Of a DNA stretch of 64,000 nt, positions 26,088 to 34,492 are shown one piece after another; position 1 is the first letter of the stretch; each line of letters opens with the position of its first letter. Location of the stretch: contig CAZVGO010000014.1 in NCBI GenBank assembly GCA_964626755.1, forward strand, positions 1 to 64,000, written 5' to 3'. The translations under genes and the position numbers were made by a program. The stretch comes from JACDAV01 sp964626755 (lineage in GTDB: Bacteria; Chloroflexota; Limnocylindria; Limnocylindrales; CSP1-4). A model generated the notes under the pieces. The model made no database searches. It saw only the letters and a list, made by a program, of their open reading frames with translations, and was not told the origin of the DNA.

Positions 26088-27746
26088 TCACTCCGGCGGG
26101 ATCTCGCGATACGCGTAGGAGACGTCGATTCCGCGACTCCGCTGCACAAGCCGCGCAATTACGTACCACGCCGCGGAGAAGGCGAGAACGCCGCCGACGA
26201 CGCGGTAGGCAAGTTCGCTGGTGAGGCCGAGACGCGCGTCGGTCAGGAAGAGGTAGAGGAACACGGCGCCGGTCGCCGCTCCCAGCGCCCCGACGATTGT
26301 CACGAGCGGGAATCCACCCACCGTGTACTTCGAGCCGGGCGAGGCCTGGTAGGCGGCCCTGGCCCGGAACGGCAGGAGGGCGCCGGCCAGCGCCGTGGCG
26401 ACGAAGACATAGCCGCAGGCGAACGTTACGCCGAGGGTCAGCGAAGTCCACGTGACCGCGTCGTCACCTTCGCCGTAGGCAAACGTGTTGTAGAGCCAGA
26501 TCACCGGGATGCTGGCCAGGAAGTACGCAACGTGGGCATTGACAGGCGTGTGGAACCGCTGGCTGACCCGGCTGACCCACTCGGGCAGCAGCCGGTCGAA
26601 CGACATCGCGAGCATCACCCGCGTCATCCCGATGTAGCAGTTGTGAACGATCTGATGGCCGTTGAGGATGAAACCGGCAGCGATCAGCAAGGTCACGAGG
26701 GGGCTGTTCGCGATCGCCGTCGCGAGGATGTTCGGCCAGAGGTACGACCCCGCCAGCGATGCCTCGCTTACCCCGCTCCAGTAGCCGGATCCCGCGACGT
26801 ACAGCAGCTGACTGCCGACCGCCCGCTCGAGGACGAACGCGAGGAGGGCGAGCAGGATGCCCGTGACGATCAGCGCGCCGACGATGATGAACGCCTGGTT
26901 GCGGAATGAGCCGGCCGACTTGATCTCGCCATTCTGCTGGCTCGAGTAGGTGGCCCACTGGAGGGAAGTCCACGCGATCGGAGCGATGAGGAGCGTCGCC
27001 AGCAGGCTGAACGGCGGATTGAGGTCGATCTCGGCCGCCTGGGCCGCGGCAATCGCATCGGCGGTGAAGGTGGATGAGCCGCCGATCGCGGCCGAGAACG
27101 CGTCGAGCCGCCCGGGGACCGCGGACGTGGCCGTCGTGGCGAGAACCACCAGCATCGTCCCGAACGCGACGAGGATCGCGATCCACATCACCCGCTGGAG
27201 GCGGACGTAGTTCTTGAACCCGGTGGCCAGGATGAGCAACGCAATGAGCGCGTTCGCGACGCTCGTCGCGACAATGCCCACGGGGGTCGTGAACCAGGCC
27301 GCCAGGTCGACCAGGGCACTGCTCCCGAACGACGCGCCGAGGCCAAGGAACAACGGCGCGAACCCCAGGGTCGCGAGGAGCCAGCCGGACAGAGCGACCC
27401 ACTGGAGGATCCAGATGACGAAGCCGGAGAAGACGAGCGTGAAGGCCACGCCACCACCGAACACCCGGCTCTGGAACACGTAGTCGCCGCCGGTCCGCGG
27501 AAAGGTGGTGGACAGCCAGACGTAGGCCAGGGCGATCGGGATCTCGAGGATCATCGCGAGGAGGATCCCCTCGACCAGCCTGCCGCCCGGCAAGGCTCCC
27601 GGGGCCCACAGGTAGGTCCACGGGAAGATCAGCCCCATCGTCAGGATGTTGTAGACAAACGCGGAGGACGGGGACATCACGCGCACGAGACCGGACGACT
27701 TCCGGACGAAGACCTCCGGTGACACGGTCGCGGTGGCGGTCGCCAT
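26088..27746 (-). CDS. APC superfamily amino acid/amine permease
   Basis: Secondary transporter of 552 residues with about 12-14 hydrophobic segments. TM1 has the APC-type unwound region (SAFVYNILTMGLIFPW), followed by IPIALAYVWLSTTFPRTGGDYVF, which is typical of the family. A GAGGTG Shine-Dalgarno precedes the ATG. It is the last gene of the run kinase-flavoprotein-phosphoesterase-permease on the minus strand, so it probably imports the amine those enzymes degrade. Amino acid, ethanolamine or another amine substrate cannot be distinguished here. Confidence 0.88.
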   Translation of the reverse strand: MATATATVSPEVFVRKSSGLVRVMSPSSAFVYNILTMGLIFPWTYLWAPGALPGGRLVEGILLAMILEIPIALAYVWLSTTFPRTGGDYVFQSRVFGGGVAFTLVFSGFVIWILQWVALSGWLLATLGFAPLFLGLGASFGSSALVDLAAWFTTPVGIVATSVANALIALLILATGFKNYVRLQRVMWIAILVAFGTMLVVLATTATSAVPGRLDAFSAAIGGSSTFTADAIAAAQAAEIDLNPPFSLLATLLIAPIAWTSLQWATYSSQQNGEIKSAGSFRNQAFIIVGALIVTGILLALLAFVLERAVGSQLLYVAGSGYWSGVSEASLAGSYLWPNILATAIANSPLVTLLIAAGFILNGHQIVHNCYIGMTRVMLAMSFDRLLPEWVSRVSQRFHTPVNAHVAYFLASIPVIWLYNTFAYGEGDDAVTWTSLTLGVTFACGYVFVATALAGALLPFRARAAYQASPGSKYTVGGFPLVTIVGALGAATGAVFLYLFLTDARLGLTSELAYRVVGGVLAFSAAWYVIARLVQRSRGIDVSYAYREIPPE

Positions 27747-27883
27747 GAGTCACCTCGTAGCTGAACGTGAGCGGCCCGCAACCTGCGGGTCCGGCGCTGG
27801 GCTGGCCCGGCCCTCCTCCGGGCAGCACGTCTTGTTCGCACCTCCTCTCCACCGGCGCGTGGGCAATGCGCGCCGGCCGCCGG

Positions 27884-28876
27884 TCAGCCGGTGGTCATCT
27901 GGTAGCCCTGGACCTTGCCGTCTGCGAGGGTGACGAGACAGCCGCGCAGGACGCCCTCGCCGTATTCGCTGCCGGGGTTGATGCAAAGGGTCTGACCGAT
28001 GTGGGTAGCGGCCTGCGACTCGTGAATGTGACCGTGCAGGCCCAGGAGTGGCTGGAAGCGTTCGATTGCCGCCCGGACCGCGGTGCTACCGGCGCCGTAC
28101 ATGACCGGCTGCCCACCGCTGACGATCTGGCTCGGCGGGTCGGTCGTCCAGTCGAGCATCGGGCAGGTGTCGAGGGTGGAGTCCTTCGGCGGGGCGTGGA
28201 AGTTCAACACCACGTGCCGGAAGTCGGCCAGGCCGTCGGTCGCCCGGGCGATCATCGCCGCCAGCTCCTCCTCAGGGGCCTCGCGGGGGGTATGCCAGGG
28301 GGTCGGATTGACGTACGGCAGGCTGACCATCACGTGATCGGCGTCGAGCGCCACGCGCCGGCTCTCGCAGCCGATGAACGACCGTGTTTCGTCCGTCGGG
28401 AGCGCGGCCATGACCTCCAGCAGATCGTCGTTGCCCCCGGACACGTAGCACCGGATCCCGGCCGGCCCCAGGCGATCCTCGGCCAGCTCGATCCACCGTT
28501 CGAGGCGCTCGGTGGCGAGCCGGCGCCAGAGGGAGCCGACCGCCGCCGGGTCGTCGCGGACGGCGACGTACTCGTCCTCGTCCATGCCGACGTCGTAGAA
28601 GCCGAGCGAGCCGATGAGCTCCCGTGCGCGGACCACGTCGGCATCCGTTTCGAGATGTTCAACGCGGCCGTGGATCGTCACGCGGTGGCGTCCGTCGGCC
28701 TGCCGGATGATCGGGATCGCGAGCTTGCCCATGACGTCGCCGCCCATGACCAGGACGTCTGCCTCGTAGAAGCGGGCGGCGTTGACGAACTTGCGCCACG
28801 TTCGCTCGGAACCGTGGACGTCGGTGGCGAAGAAGATCCGCGTCCCCTTCGGCTTCGATCGCCCGAACAGGGGCAT
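27884..28876 (-). CDS. Calcineurin-like metallophosphoesterase
   Basis: Cytosolic metal-dependent phosphoesterase. The motifs are complete and in order: FFATDVHGSE (D-x-H), MGGDVMGK, SGGNDD in the GNH/D position, LNFHAPP, and GLHGHIHES (GHxH). 330 residues. The ATG at 28876 shares its first base with the TGA stop of the flavoprotein gene, so translation is coupled. No signal peptide. Its place in the operon suggests removal of a phosphate from an intermediate made by the neighbouring kinase, but a nucleotide-type substrate is equally possible. Confidence 0.87.
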   Translation of the reverse strand: MPLFGRSKPKGTRIFFATDVHGSERTWRKFVNAARFYEADVLVMGGDVMGKLAIPIIRQADGRHRVTIHGRVEHLETDADVVRARELIGSLGFYDVGMDEDEYVAVRDDPAAVGSLWRRLATERLERWIELAEDRLGPAGIRCYVSGGNDDLLEVMAALPTDETRSFIGCESRRVALDADHVMVSLPYVNPTPWHTPREAPEEELAAMIARATDGLADFRHVVLNFHAPPKDSTLDTCPMLDWTTDPPSQIVSGGQPVMYGAGSTAVRAAIERFQPLLGLHGHIHESQAATHIGQTLCINPGSEYGEGVLRGCLVTLADGKVQGYQMTTG

Positions 28877-31314
28877 CAGTCGGGCCTCCCGCCCAGGGCC
28901 GTCGCCGCCCGGCCGGGAGCGACGGCGTCCGGGACGACGACGGCGGGCACGCGCTCGGCGAAGACATCCACCTCGACCTCCGATCCCTCCCCGAGGTGGG
29001 CTGGAAGATACACGTAGCCGAGCGTCCGGCACACGGTGTGCCCGTAGCCTGCGCTGCGGAGCCGTCCGACCGTCTCGCCGTCGAACCGAACGGCCTCGCC
29101 GCCGTAGACGGGCTGCCAGGCGTCGCCCGGGCCGATGACAATCGTCCGGAGCCGCGTGGCTGGAGGTCCGGCGTCGCGGCGCTCGAGGAGCGCCCCTCGT
29201 CCGGTGAACTCCCCCTTGTCGAGGGCAACGAACCGGAGCAGTCCGGCTTCGACGGGCGTATCGAGCATCGTCAGGTCCGTTCCGTAATACCGGAAGCCCT
29301 TCTCGAGGCGCAGGGAGTCCAGGGCTCGATAGCCGAACGGTACGAGCCCGTGGGCGTCTCCCGCTTCGACCAGCCGGTCCCAGACCTGGACGCTCCATGC
29401 CGGATCGAGATACAGCTCCCAGCCCGCCTCGCCGGCGTAGCTCACGCGGGCCGCGAATGCGGCCACGCCGGCGATCCGGACCGGTCGAGCGGTGCGAGGC
29501 AGAAATGCCGCATCGCCCAGGTCCTCGTCGCACAGGGTCGCGAGAAGGGCCGGCGCGTGCGGTCCCCACAGGCCCAGGCAGGCGATCTCGTCGCTTTCGT
29601 CCCGGATGACGACGGGCGGACCGTCGTGCCCGACGCTCAACCGCAACCAGCCGAGATCGCCGGCCACGTAACCCGCGCCGGTAACGACCCGGAAGGCATC
29701 GGCCGCGATGCGAGTGACGGTGACGTCGGCCACGATACCGGCGCGCTGATCGAGGAACTGGGTGTAGACCACCGCCCCTACGGCCCGGTCCACGTCGCCC
29801 GCCGCCACGCGCTGCAGGAGGCCCAGTGCGCCCGGGCCGCGGACGTCGATCTTCCCGAACGACGACAGGTCGATGAGCCCCACCGCACCGCGGACGGCGC
29901 GGTGCTCCTCGGCGACCCGGTCGAGCCACGGCGGGCGCGTCCAGCCATAGACGCGCTGGTCTTCGCCCGCGCGGCGCCACGGCCGGCCCGGTTCGAAGTG
30001 GTCAGCGCGCTCCCAGCCGTGCTTGGTGCCGAATACTGCGCCGGCTTCCTGGAGGCGGGAGTGGACCGCACTCAGGCGACGCGGACGGCCCGCTTGATCG
30101 GAATCGAAGGGATAGCGGAGGCGGTAGTAGTACCTGTACGCCTCCCTGGCGCTCTCGGCGGCGAATCCGGGATCACGATATGTGTCGGCGAATCGCCAAG
30201 GCCTGTAAGCGTGGACGTCGACGTCCGGATCGCCCGCGGTCAACCATCCGGCCAGCGCCCGGCCGATTCCTCCCGCGCCGCCGAAGCCGTTGAGCGACAG
30301 TCCGGCGGCGATCCAGAAGCCGGGCACTCCCGGCATCGGCCCGACGAGCGGATTCGCGTCCGGCGTCATCGCGTCCGGGTGGTTCACCAGCCGGATTGCC
30401 TCGGCGTCGGCCAGGAACGGGAAGCGGCGAATGGCACCGGCCATGAGGGGCTCGAATCGCGTCCAGTCCGGAGGCAGCGCGCGGCTCTCGTGATCCCAGG
30501 GCACGCCGTCGAGCCAGCGCGCGTTCGGTTCCGGCTCATATCCGCCGAACAGGACCCCGCCGGCCTCGGACTTGCCGTAGACGAGGTTGTCCGGATCGCG
30601 GAAGGTGGGCATATCGCGCGGGAGCTCGTGACCCGGGACGGCACGCAGAGCGACGTGCTGGTGGTCGACCGGTGTGGAAGGAACGAACGCGCCGACCATG
30701 GCCGCCACCCGCGGCGCCCACATCCCGGCAGCGTTGACCACCGTCTCGGTGTCGACCGGACCGTGGTCGGTATGGACGCGACGGACCGCCCGGCGCGCGG
30801 ACAGTTCGATGCCGGTAACCCTGACGCCGGTCCGGATCGACACTCCCATCGCCCGGGCGGCATCGGCGACGGCATACGTGGCGCGGTGTGGATCGAGAAA
30901 GCCGTCGCCCTGGACGTGGACGGATCCGTACAGCGATCCCGGGTCGGCGGCGGGCAGGAGCCGGCGCGTCTCGTCGGGTCCGACCAGGTCGACGTCGAGG
31001 CCGATACCGTGGGCTCGGCTGACCCCCCGCTGCAGCTCGAGCAGTTGCTCCCGGCTCGAGGCGATCCGGACGCTTCCGACCGCCTCGAACACCCCGAGCT
31101 CCCGGTACAGCTCGATGCTGTACTTCCGGAAACGCATCATCGTCGCCGACGGGTTGAACATCGTGACGAGGCCGGCGGCCTGGCTCGTTGAGCCGCTCGT
31201 GAGAGCGCCTTTCTCGAGGAGAACGATCTCCCCCCAACCCGACCGGGCGAGGTGGAGGGCGACGCTGCAGCCGGTGATGCCTCCGCCGATGACGACGACA
31301 CGCGCCTGGTCCAA
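28876..31314 (-). CDS. Dimethylglycine/sarcosine dehydrogenase-like FAD enzyme fused to a GcvT domain (paralogue 2)
   Basis: The start is a TTG at 31314 preceded by GGAGGAGG, giving 812 residues, the same as paralogue 1. The FAD motif IGGGITG is at 9-15. In GSTSQAAGL the residue aligned with the FAD-linking histidine is Gln45, so FAD is probably not covalently bound. The C-terminal half is a GcvT/aminomethyltransferase fold (GLWGPHAPALLATL, LDSLRLEKGFRYYGTDLT). The neighbours are a choline-kinase-like gene upstream, and a phosphoesterase and permease downstream. It is expected to oxidise a C-N bond of an N-methylated amine and to donate a one-carbon unit to folate. Confidence 0.85.
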   Translation of the reverse strand: MDQARVVVIGGGITGCSVALHLARSGWGEIVLLEKGALTSGSTSQAAGLVTMFNPSATMMRFRKYSIELYRELGVFEAVGSVRIASSREQLLELQRGVSRAHGIGLDVDLVGPDETRRLLPAADPGSLYGSVHVQGDGFLDPHRATYAVADAARAMGVSIRTGVRVTGIELSARRAVRRVHTDHGPVDTETVVNAAGMWAPRVAAMVGAFVPSTPVDHQHVALRAVPGHELPRDMPTFRDPDNLVYGKSEAGGVLFGGYEPEPNARWLDGVPWDHESRALPPDWTRFEPLMAGAIRRFPFLADAEAIRLVNHPDAMTPDANPLVGPMPGVPGFWIAAGLSLNGFGGAGGIGRALAGWLTAGDPDVDVHAYRPWRFADTYRDPGFAAESAREAYRYYYRLRYPFDSDQAGRPRRLSAVHSRLQEAGAVFGTKHGWERADHFEPGRPWRRAGEDQRVYGWTRPPWLDRVAEEHRAVRGAVGLIDLSSFGKIDVRGPGALGLLQRVAAGDVDRAVGAVVYTQFLDQRAGIVADVTVTRIAADAFRVVTGAGYVAGDLGWLRLSVGHDGPPVVIRDESDEIACLGLWGPHAPALLATLCDEDLGDAAFLPRTARPVRIAGVAAFAARVSYAGEAGWELYLDPAWSVQVWDRLVEAGDAHGLVPFGYRALDSLRLEKGFRYYGTDLTMLDTPVEAGLLRFVALDKGEFTGRGALLERRDAGPPATRLRTIVIGPGDAWQPVYGGEAVRFDGETVGRLRSAGYGHTVCRTLGYVYLPAHLGEGSEVEVDVFAERVPAVVVPDAVAPGRAATALGGRPD

Positions 31315-31396
31315 GCGTTGGCCTCCTCCGCGCCGTATCGTGGGCCGTGACCCTCTCCAGCACAAGGCGGTCCCGCCGCCCGGTCCGGTTCGCGCG

Positions 31397-32305
31397 CTAG
31401 CCCTGCGCCTCGCGGAGCGCCCGCTCGAAGGCGGGCGTCGATGCGTTCGCCAGCAGCCGGTCGAAGTGCTCCCCGGCATACGCCACGAAGTCGACGTCGA
31501 GCGTGCTGATCCCCTGCTGGAGAACGCCCCACATCGCCTCGCGGAAGTCGGACACGACCCGCATGAGGGCGAGGTGCGCCAGCCTGGCCGCGTGATCGGG
31601 TCGGTGCGGCAGGCCGTCGTAGGCGGCGAGCAGGACCTCGTCGTCCTCGAGGGCGAGGCCGTGGTTGACGCTGAAGTTGGCGAGATCGAAGAACGGGTCA
31701 CCCATCCCGGCGTATTCCCAGTCGACGATCCGGAGGCGCCGCCCGTCGTCGATGAAGTTCGCGTTGAGCAGGTCGTTGTGACACGGTCGGAGCTCGATGG
31801 GGGCAGGTAGCAGCGCCAGCTCGATACGCCGGCCGATGGCGTGGGCGAGCTCGTACTCGGGCGGCATCCGCACGCCGCGCTCGACGGCCAGGGCCCGGTA
31901 GACCTCTACGATCCGGAGCGGGATGAAGAGGCCCGGGATCGCCGGACCGTCGTGGAACCGGCGAAGGGCATCGGCGACACGGGCGAGGGTCTCCGGCCGC
32001 CGGGCCTCAGCCTCGGGCAGGGCCAAGCCGTCGATGAATCGGGTGACGAGGTAGCCCTCGGGCCGGATGAACGCGACCACCTCCGGCCCGACACCCACCC
32101 CGGCGGCGGCGACAGTCGCGGCCAGCTCGACCTCCCGGCTGATCCCCAGCAGGTGGGTGTCGTTGCCGGCCAGCCGGATGACGAACCGGTCATGGCTGCC
32201 CGCGAGCGTGACGAGATAGTTGCGGTTCGTGATCCCGCCCGACAGTGCGGTCAGCGTGAGGTCGCGGCCGGCAAGCTCCGGGACCCGCTGCATCGCCGCG
32301 ACCAA
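31397..32305 (-). CDS. Choline kinase-like phosphotransferase
   Basis: Paralogue of the kinase at 25130. Features: ALSGGITNRNYLVTL (nucleotide loop), PCHNDLLNANFIDD (catalytic Asp) and LRIVDWEYAGMGDPFFDLA (metal Asp). 302 residues if begun at the TTG at 32305; an ATG four codons on (32293) is an alternative. It is followed 82 nt later by the flavoprotein gene and preceded 71 nt away by the aldolase gene on the same strand. Together these suggest that the substrate of this pathway is phosphorylated on import or during breakdown. Confidence 0.8.
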   Translation of the reverse strand: MVAAMQRVPELAGRDLTLTALSGGITNRNYLVTLAGSHDRFVIRLAGNDTHLLGISREVELAATVAAAGVGVGPEVVAFIRPEGYLVTRFIDGLALPEAEARRPETLARVADALRRFHDGPAIPGLFIPLRIVEVYRALAVERGVRMPPEYELAHAIGRRIELALLPAPIELRPCHNDLLNANFIDDGRRLRIVDWEYAGMGDPFFDLANFSVNHGLALEDDEVLLAAYDGLPHRPDHAARLAHLALMRVVSDFREAMWGVLQQGISTLDVDFVAYAGEHFDRLLANASTPAFERALREAQG

Positions 32306-32376
32306 CTGGTCGCGCAGGTCGCCGCGCAGGATCGTTGTCTCGGTCAGGGGCCGGTCATGTGCTCGTCAGCCTGCCG

Positions 32377-33780
32377 TCAGCCCGCGGCGACGGCCCGAAG
32401 CGCCTCCGGGAGCGGCCGGTGGAGCTCGACCGGCTGGACATACCGGTCGACCATCTCGCGGGTCCCGTTGACCTTCAGCTCCGTGAACAGGAATGTCAGC
32501 TTGCGATGCTGGGCGGACAGGATCTCGTCCTTCTTGGGCAGATCCCAGAGCTGGCGCTTGAACGGGCCGATCGCCTTCTTGCGGGTCGTGTACACGAACT
32601 GCTCGTCGGTCTGGTCGGGTTTTCGCTCGTCGAGGGCGTTGGCGTAGACCCAGGCCTCGATCTCGCGGTGGAGCTCGGGCGGGAATGCCGGATGCTCGTA
32701 GAGCAGGTTCTGGAACCCCGTCGCGAGGTGGATCTCCGCCGTCTCGACGGCCGGGAACCGGTGGAAGAGCTCGTCCGGCAGTGTCGATGCGCCGTGCTGG
32801 ACGGCACCCGCGAGCTCGTGCTCGCGGGCCACCTCGCCGAGCCGGCGAAGGACCTCGAAGTCGAGGTTGACCTCGGCGACGCCGCCGCTCGGCAGCGGAA
32901 TCCCGCCATGCGACGTGCCGGTCTGGACGCTGACCTTCGACAGGCCCGCCGCGCCAGGCGCGCGCGCCGCCAGCTCGCGCTCGAAGCCCGCGAGGTACGC
33001 CCGCAGCTCGTCCTCGGTGGAGTTCTTCTTGCCGACCTCTCCGATCTCGCCACCCACGCTGATCGTCACGCCGTCGGTCTCGAGCGACCGGACGAGCGCG
33101 GTCAGCTCCGCCGCTCGGAGGTAGTTCTCCCGTTGTTGCTCGTCGAGTGTCTTCTTCGACAGGTCGACCAGGGTCGACGAGTCGATGTCGATGTTCCGGT
33201 AGCCCGCGTCGACGGCGAGCCGGCAAGCCCGTCTGATCTCCTCGGTCACCGCCTCGGGGTCGTCGGCGTACTTCTTCGCGTTGAACTGGTAGTGGTCGCC
33301 CTGGATGAAGACCGGGGCGACCCAGCGCGCGGCGATCGCACCCGCGAGGACCGCGGTGGCGTAGTCGATCGGTCGCTGGTACGTGTACGTCTGCTCGCTC
33401 CGGGCCAGCTCGAGGATGACGGCCCCGACGTCGCCGGCGAGCGCCGCCTCGAAGGCCGTCCGGGCCATGTCGAAGGTCTGGGCCCGGATGTTGATCGCGG
33501 GGACCGTGAAGCCCGACACCTCGCCGCGGGCCCGGGCCATGTACAGGTCGTGGATGCTCGCCGATCGCGCGCCGAGTGCCTGGCTCGCTTCCCAGACGAT
33601 CCACTGGGCGGCCTGGACCGCCGATTCGTCCTCGCCGAGCGCGGCCGTCCACGCGAGGTCGCGAATCCCGTCGTCGCGGAGCCGCTTCTCGTCGACGATC
33701 GCGAGCTTCTCGCCCTCGAGCCGGACGATCCCGTCGAGCCGGGCGAGGAGGCCGTTCGCGGAAGAGGCGACGTGGGGCAT
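32377..33780 (-). CDS. Class II (zinc) fructose-bisphosphate aldolase family protein, long form
   Basis: Zn-dependent aldolase fold. Likely ligands can be traced: QGDHYQFN (catalytic Asp plus zinc His), GGEIGEVG (Glu), TGTSHGGIP (His) and QHGAST (His). DIDSSTLVD also fits. At 467 residues it is ~100 longer than E. coli FbaA, with an extra N-terminal region and a C-terminal tail containing RKKAIGPFKRQLWDLP. It may be the cell's glycolytic aldolase or a sugar-phosphate aldolase of the adjacent amine pathway. It has its own promoter at 33788-33816, and the ATG would be at the 5' end of the mRNA. Confidence 0.72.
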   Translation of the reverse strand: MPHVASSANGLLARLDGIVRLEGEKLAIVDEKRLRDDGIRDLAWTAALGEDESAVQAAQWIVWEASQALGARSASIHDLYMARARGEVSGFTVPAINIRAQTFDMARTAFEAALAGDVGAVILELARSEQTYTYQRPIDYATAVLAGAIAARWVAPVFIQGDHYQFNAKKYADDPEAVTEEIRRACRLAVDAGYRNIDIDSSTLVDLSKKTLDEQQRENYLRAAELTALVRSLETDGVTISVGGEIGEVGKKNSTEDELRAYLAGFERELAARAPGAAGLSKVSVQTGTSHGGIPLPSGGVAEVNLDFEVLRRLGEVAREHELAGAVQHGASTLPDELFHRFPAVETAEIHLATGFQNLLYEHPAFPPELHREIEAWVYANALDERKPDQTDEQFVYTTRKKAIGPFKRQLWDLPKKDEILSAQHRKLTFLFTELKVNGTREMVDRYVQPVELHRPLPEALRAVAAG

Positions 33781-33787
33781 CGGGTCA

Positions 33788-33816
33788 ATGGTAACCAGCA
33801 GGCGGTGTCACGTCAG
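33788..33816 (-). promoter_or_regulatory. Promoter of the aldolase gene (leaderless)
   Basis: On the minus strand, CTGACG (33811-33816), a 17-bp spacer and TACCAT (33788-33793), with 7 nt to the ATG at 33780. Transcription should start at or next to the A of the start codon. The -35 box overlaps the stop codon of the upstream membrane-protein gene. Confidence 0.6.
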
Positions 33817-34295
33817 AACTGCGGCTTCACCACCATGAGGAACACAATGACGATCACGGCCAGCCCGAGGAACATCCCGCCCCGCTGGACCCGCTTGACA
33901 ATCGGCGGCAGCTCCGGCGGCGGACCGCTCGCGCCGGGCGGTGGCGGCGCCGAGGTCAGGCTGACGATCCGCTCGACATCGCGGTTCTGGATCGCGAGCG
34001 TGTACGTCAGCGCGATCGCGTAGATGACGATCGCAATCCCGAGCCACCAGTTCGAGCGGTCGGCGAGGTTCCGGCCGGTCACGAGGATCAGTCCCACGCC
34101 AGTGAGGGCCATCGAGATGGCGAGTGGCTCGACGAGCCGCTTCCCGACCAGTTGTGTCGCGCGTGTTGCGAAGTTCGCATGCTGCGGCTCGACGCCGGCC
34201 ATCGCGCCGATGATCGCAAAGGCGAACGTGGGCCCGAACGCGAGGATCGCCCCGAGCACGTGCAGGAACATCAGCCACGGAAACAGCCAGCTCAT
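33813..34295 (-). CDS. DUF2269-like integral membrane protein
   Basis: A 160-residue protein with four hydrophobic segments: FLHVLGAILAFGPTFAFAIIG, a second near ISMALTGVGLILV, a third near WWLGIAIVIYAIALTYTLAI, and one at the C-terminus (GMFLGLAVIVIVFLMVV). A Pro-rich cytosolic or external loop lies between the last two. The HxxGA pattern in TM1 resembles DUF2269. GAGGA lies 6 nt before the ATG. Function unknown. Confidence 0.65.
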   Translation of the reverse strand: MSWLFPWLMFLHVLGAILAFGPTFAFAIIGAMAGVEPQHANFATRATQLVGKRLVEPLAISMALTGVGLILVTGRNLADRSNWWLGIAIVIYAIALTYTLAIQNRDVERIVSLTSAPPPPGASGPPPELPPIVKRVQRGGMFLGLAVIVIVFLMVVKPQF

Positions 34296-34492
34296 CGTCC
34301 ATCCTCACTGAGTTGCCCAGCATCGCGGAGTTTGCATCAAACGACGCCTGCGTCGAACGAGTCTCGCCGGGGGCCCCGTCCAGACGACGTTTCAAGCCTC
34401 TCGTGCAAGAAGCGCGTCGAAACTGGTGGCAGCGACGGGTTCGATCGACGGTTGCCGCGTCTGATGCAAGGCCGGCCCCGCGACGCTGCCGG
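34296..34492. other. Intergenic stretch, nothing recognised
   Basis: 197 bases between the VWA-protein stop and the DUF2269 start, both on the minus strand. No convincing promoter, terminator or small gene was seen. Confidence 0.4.
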
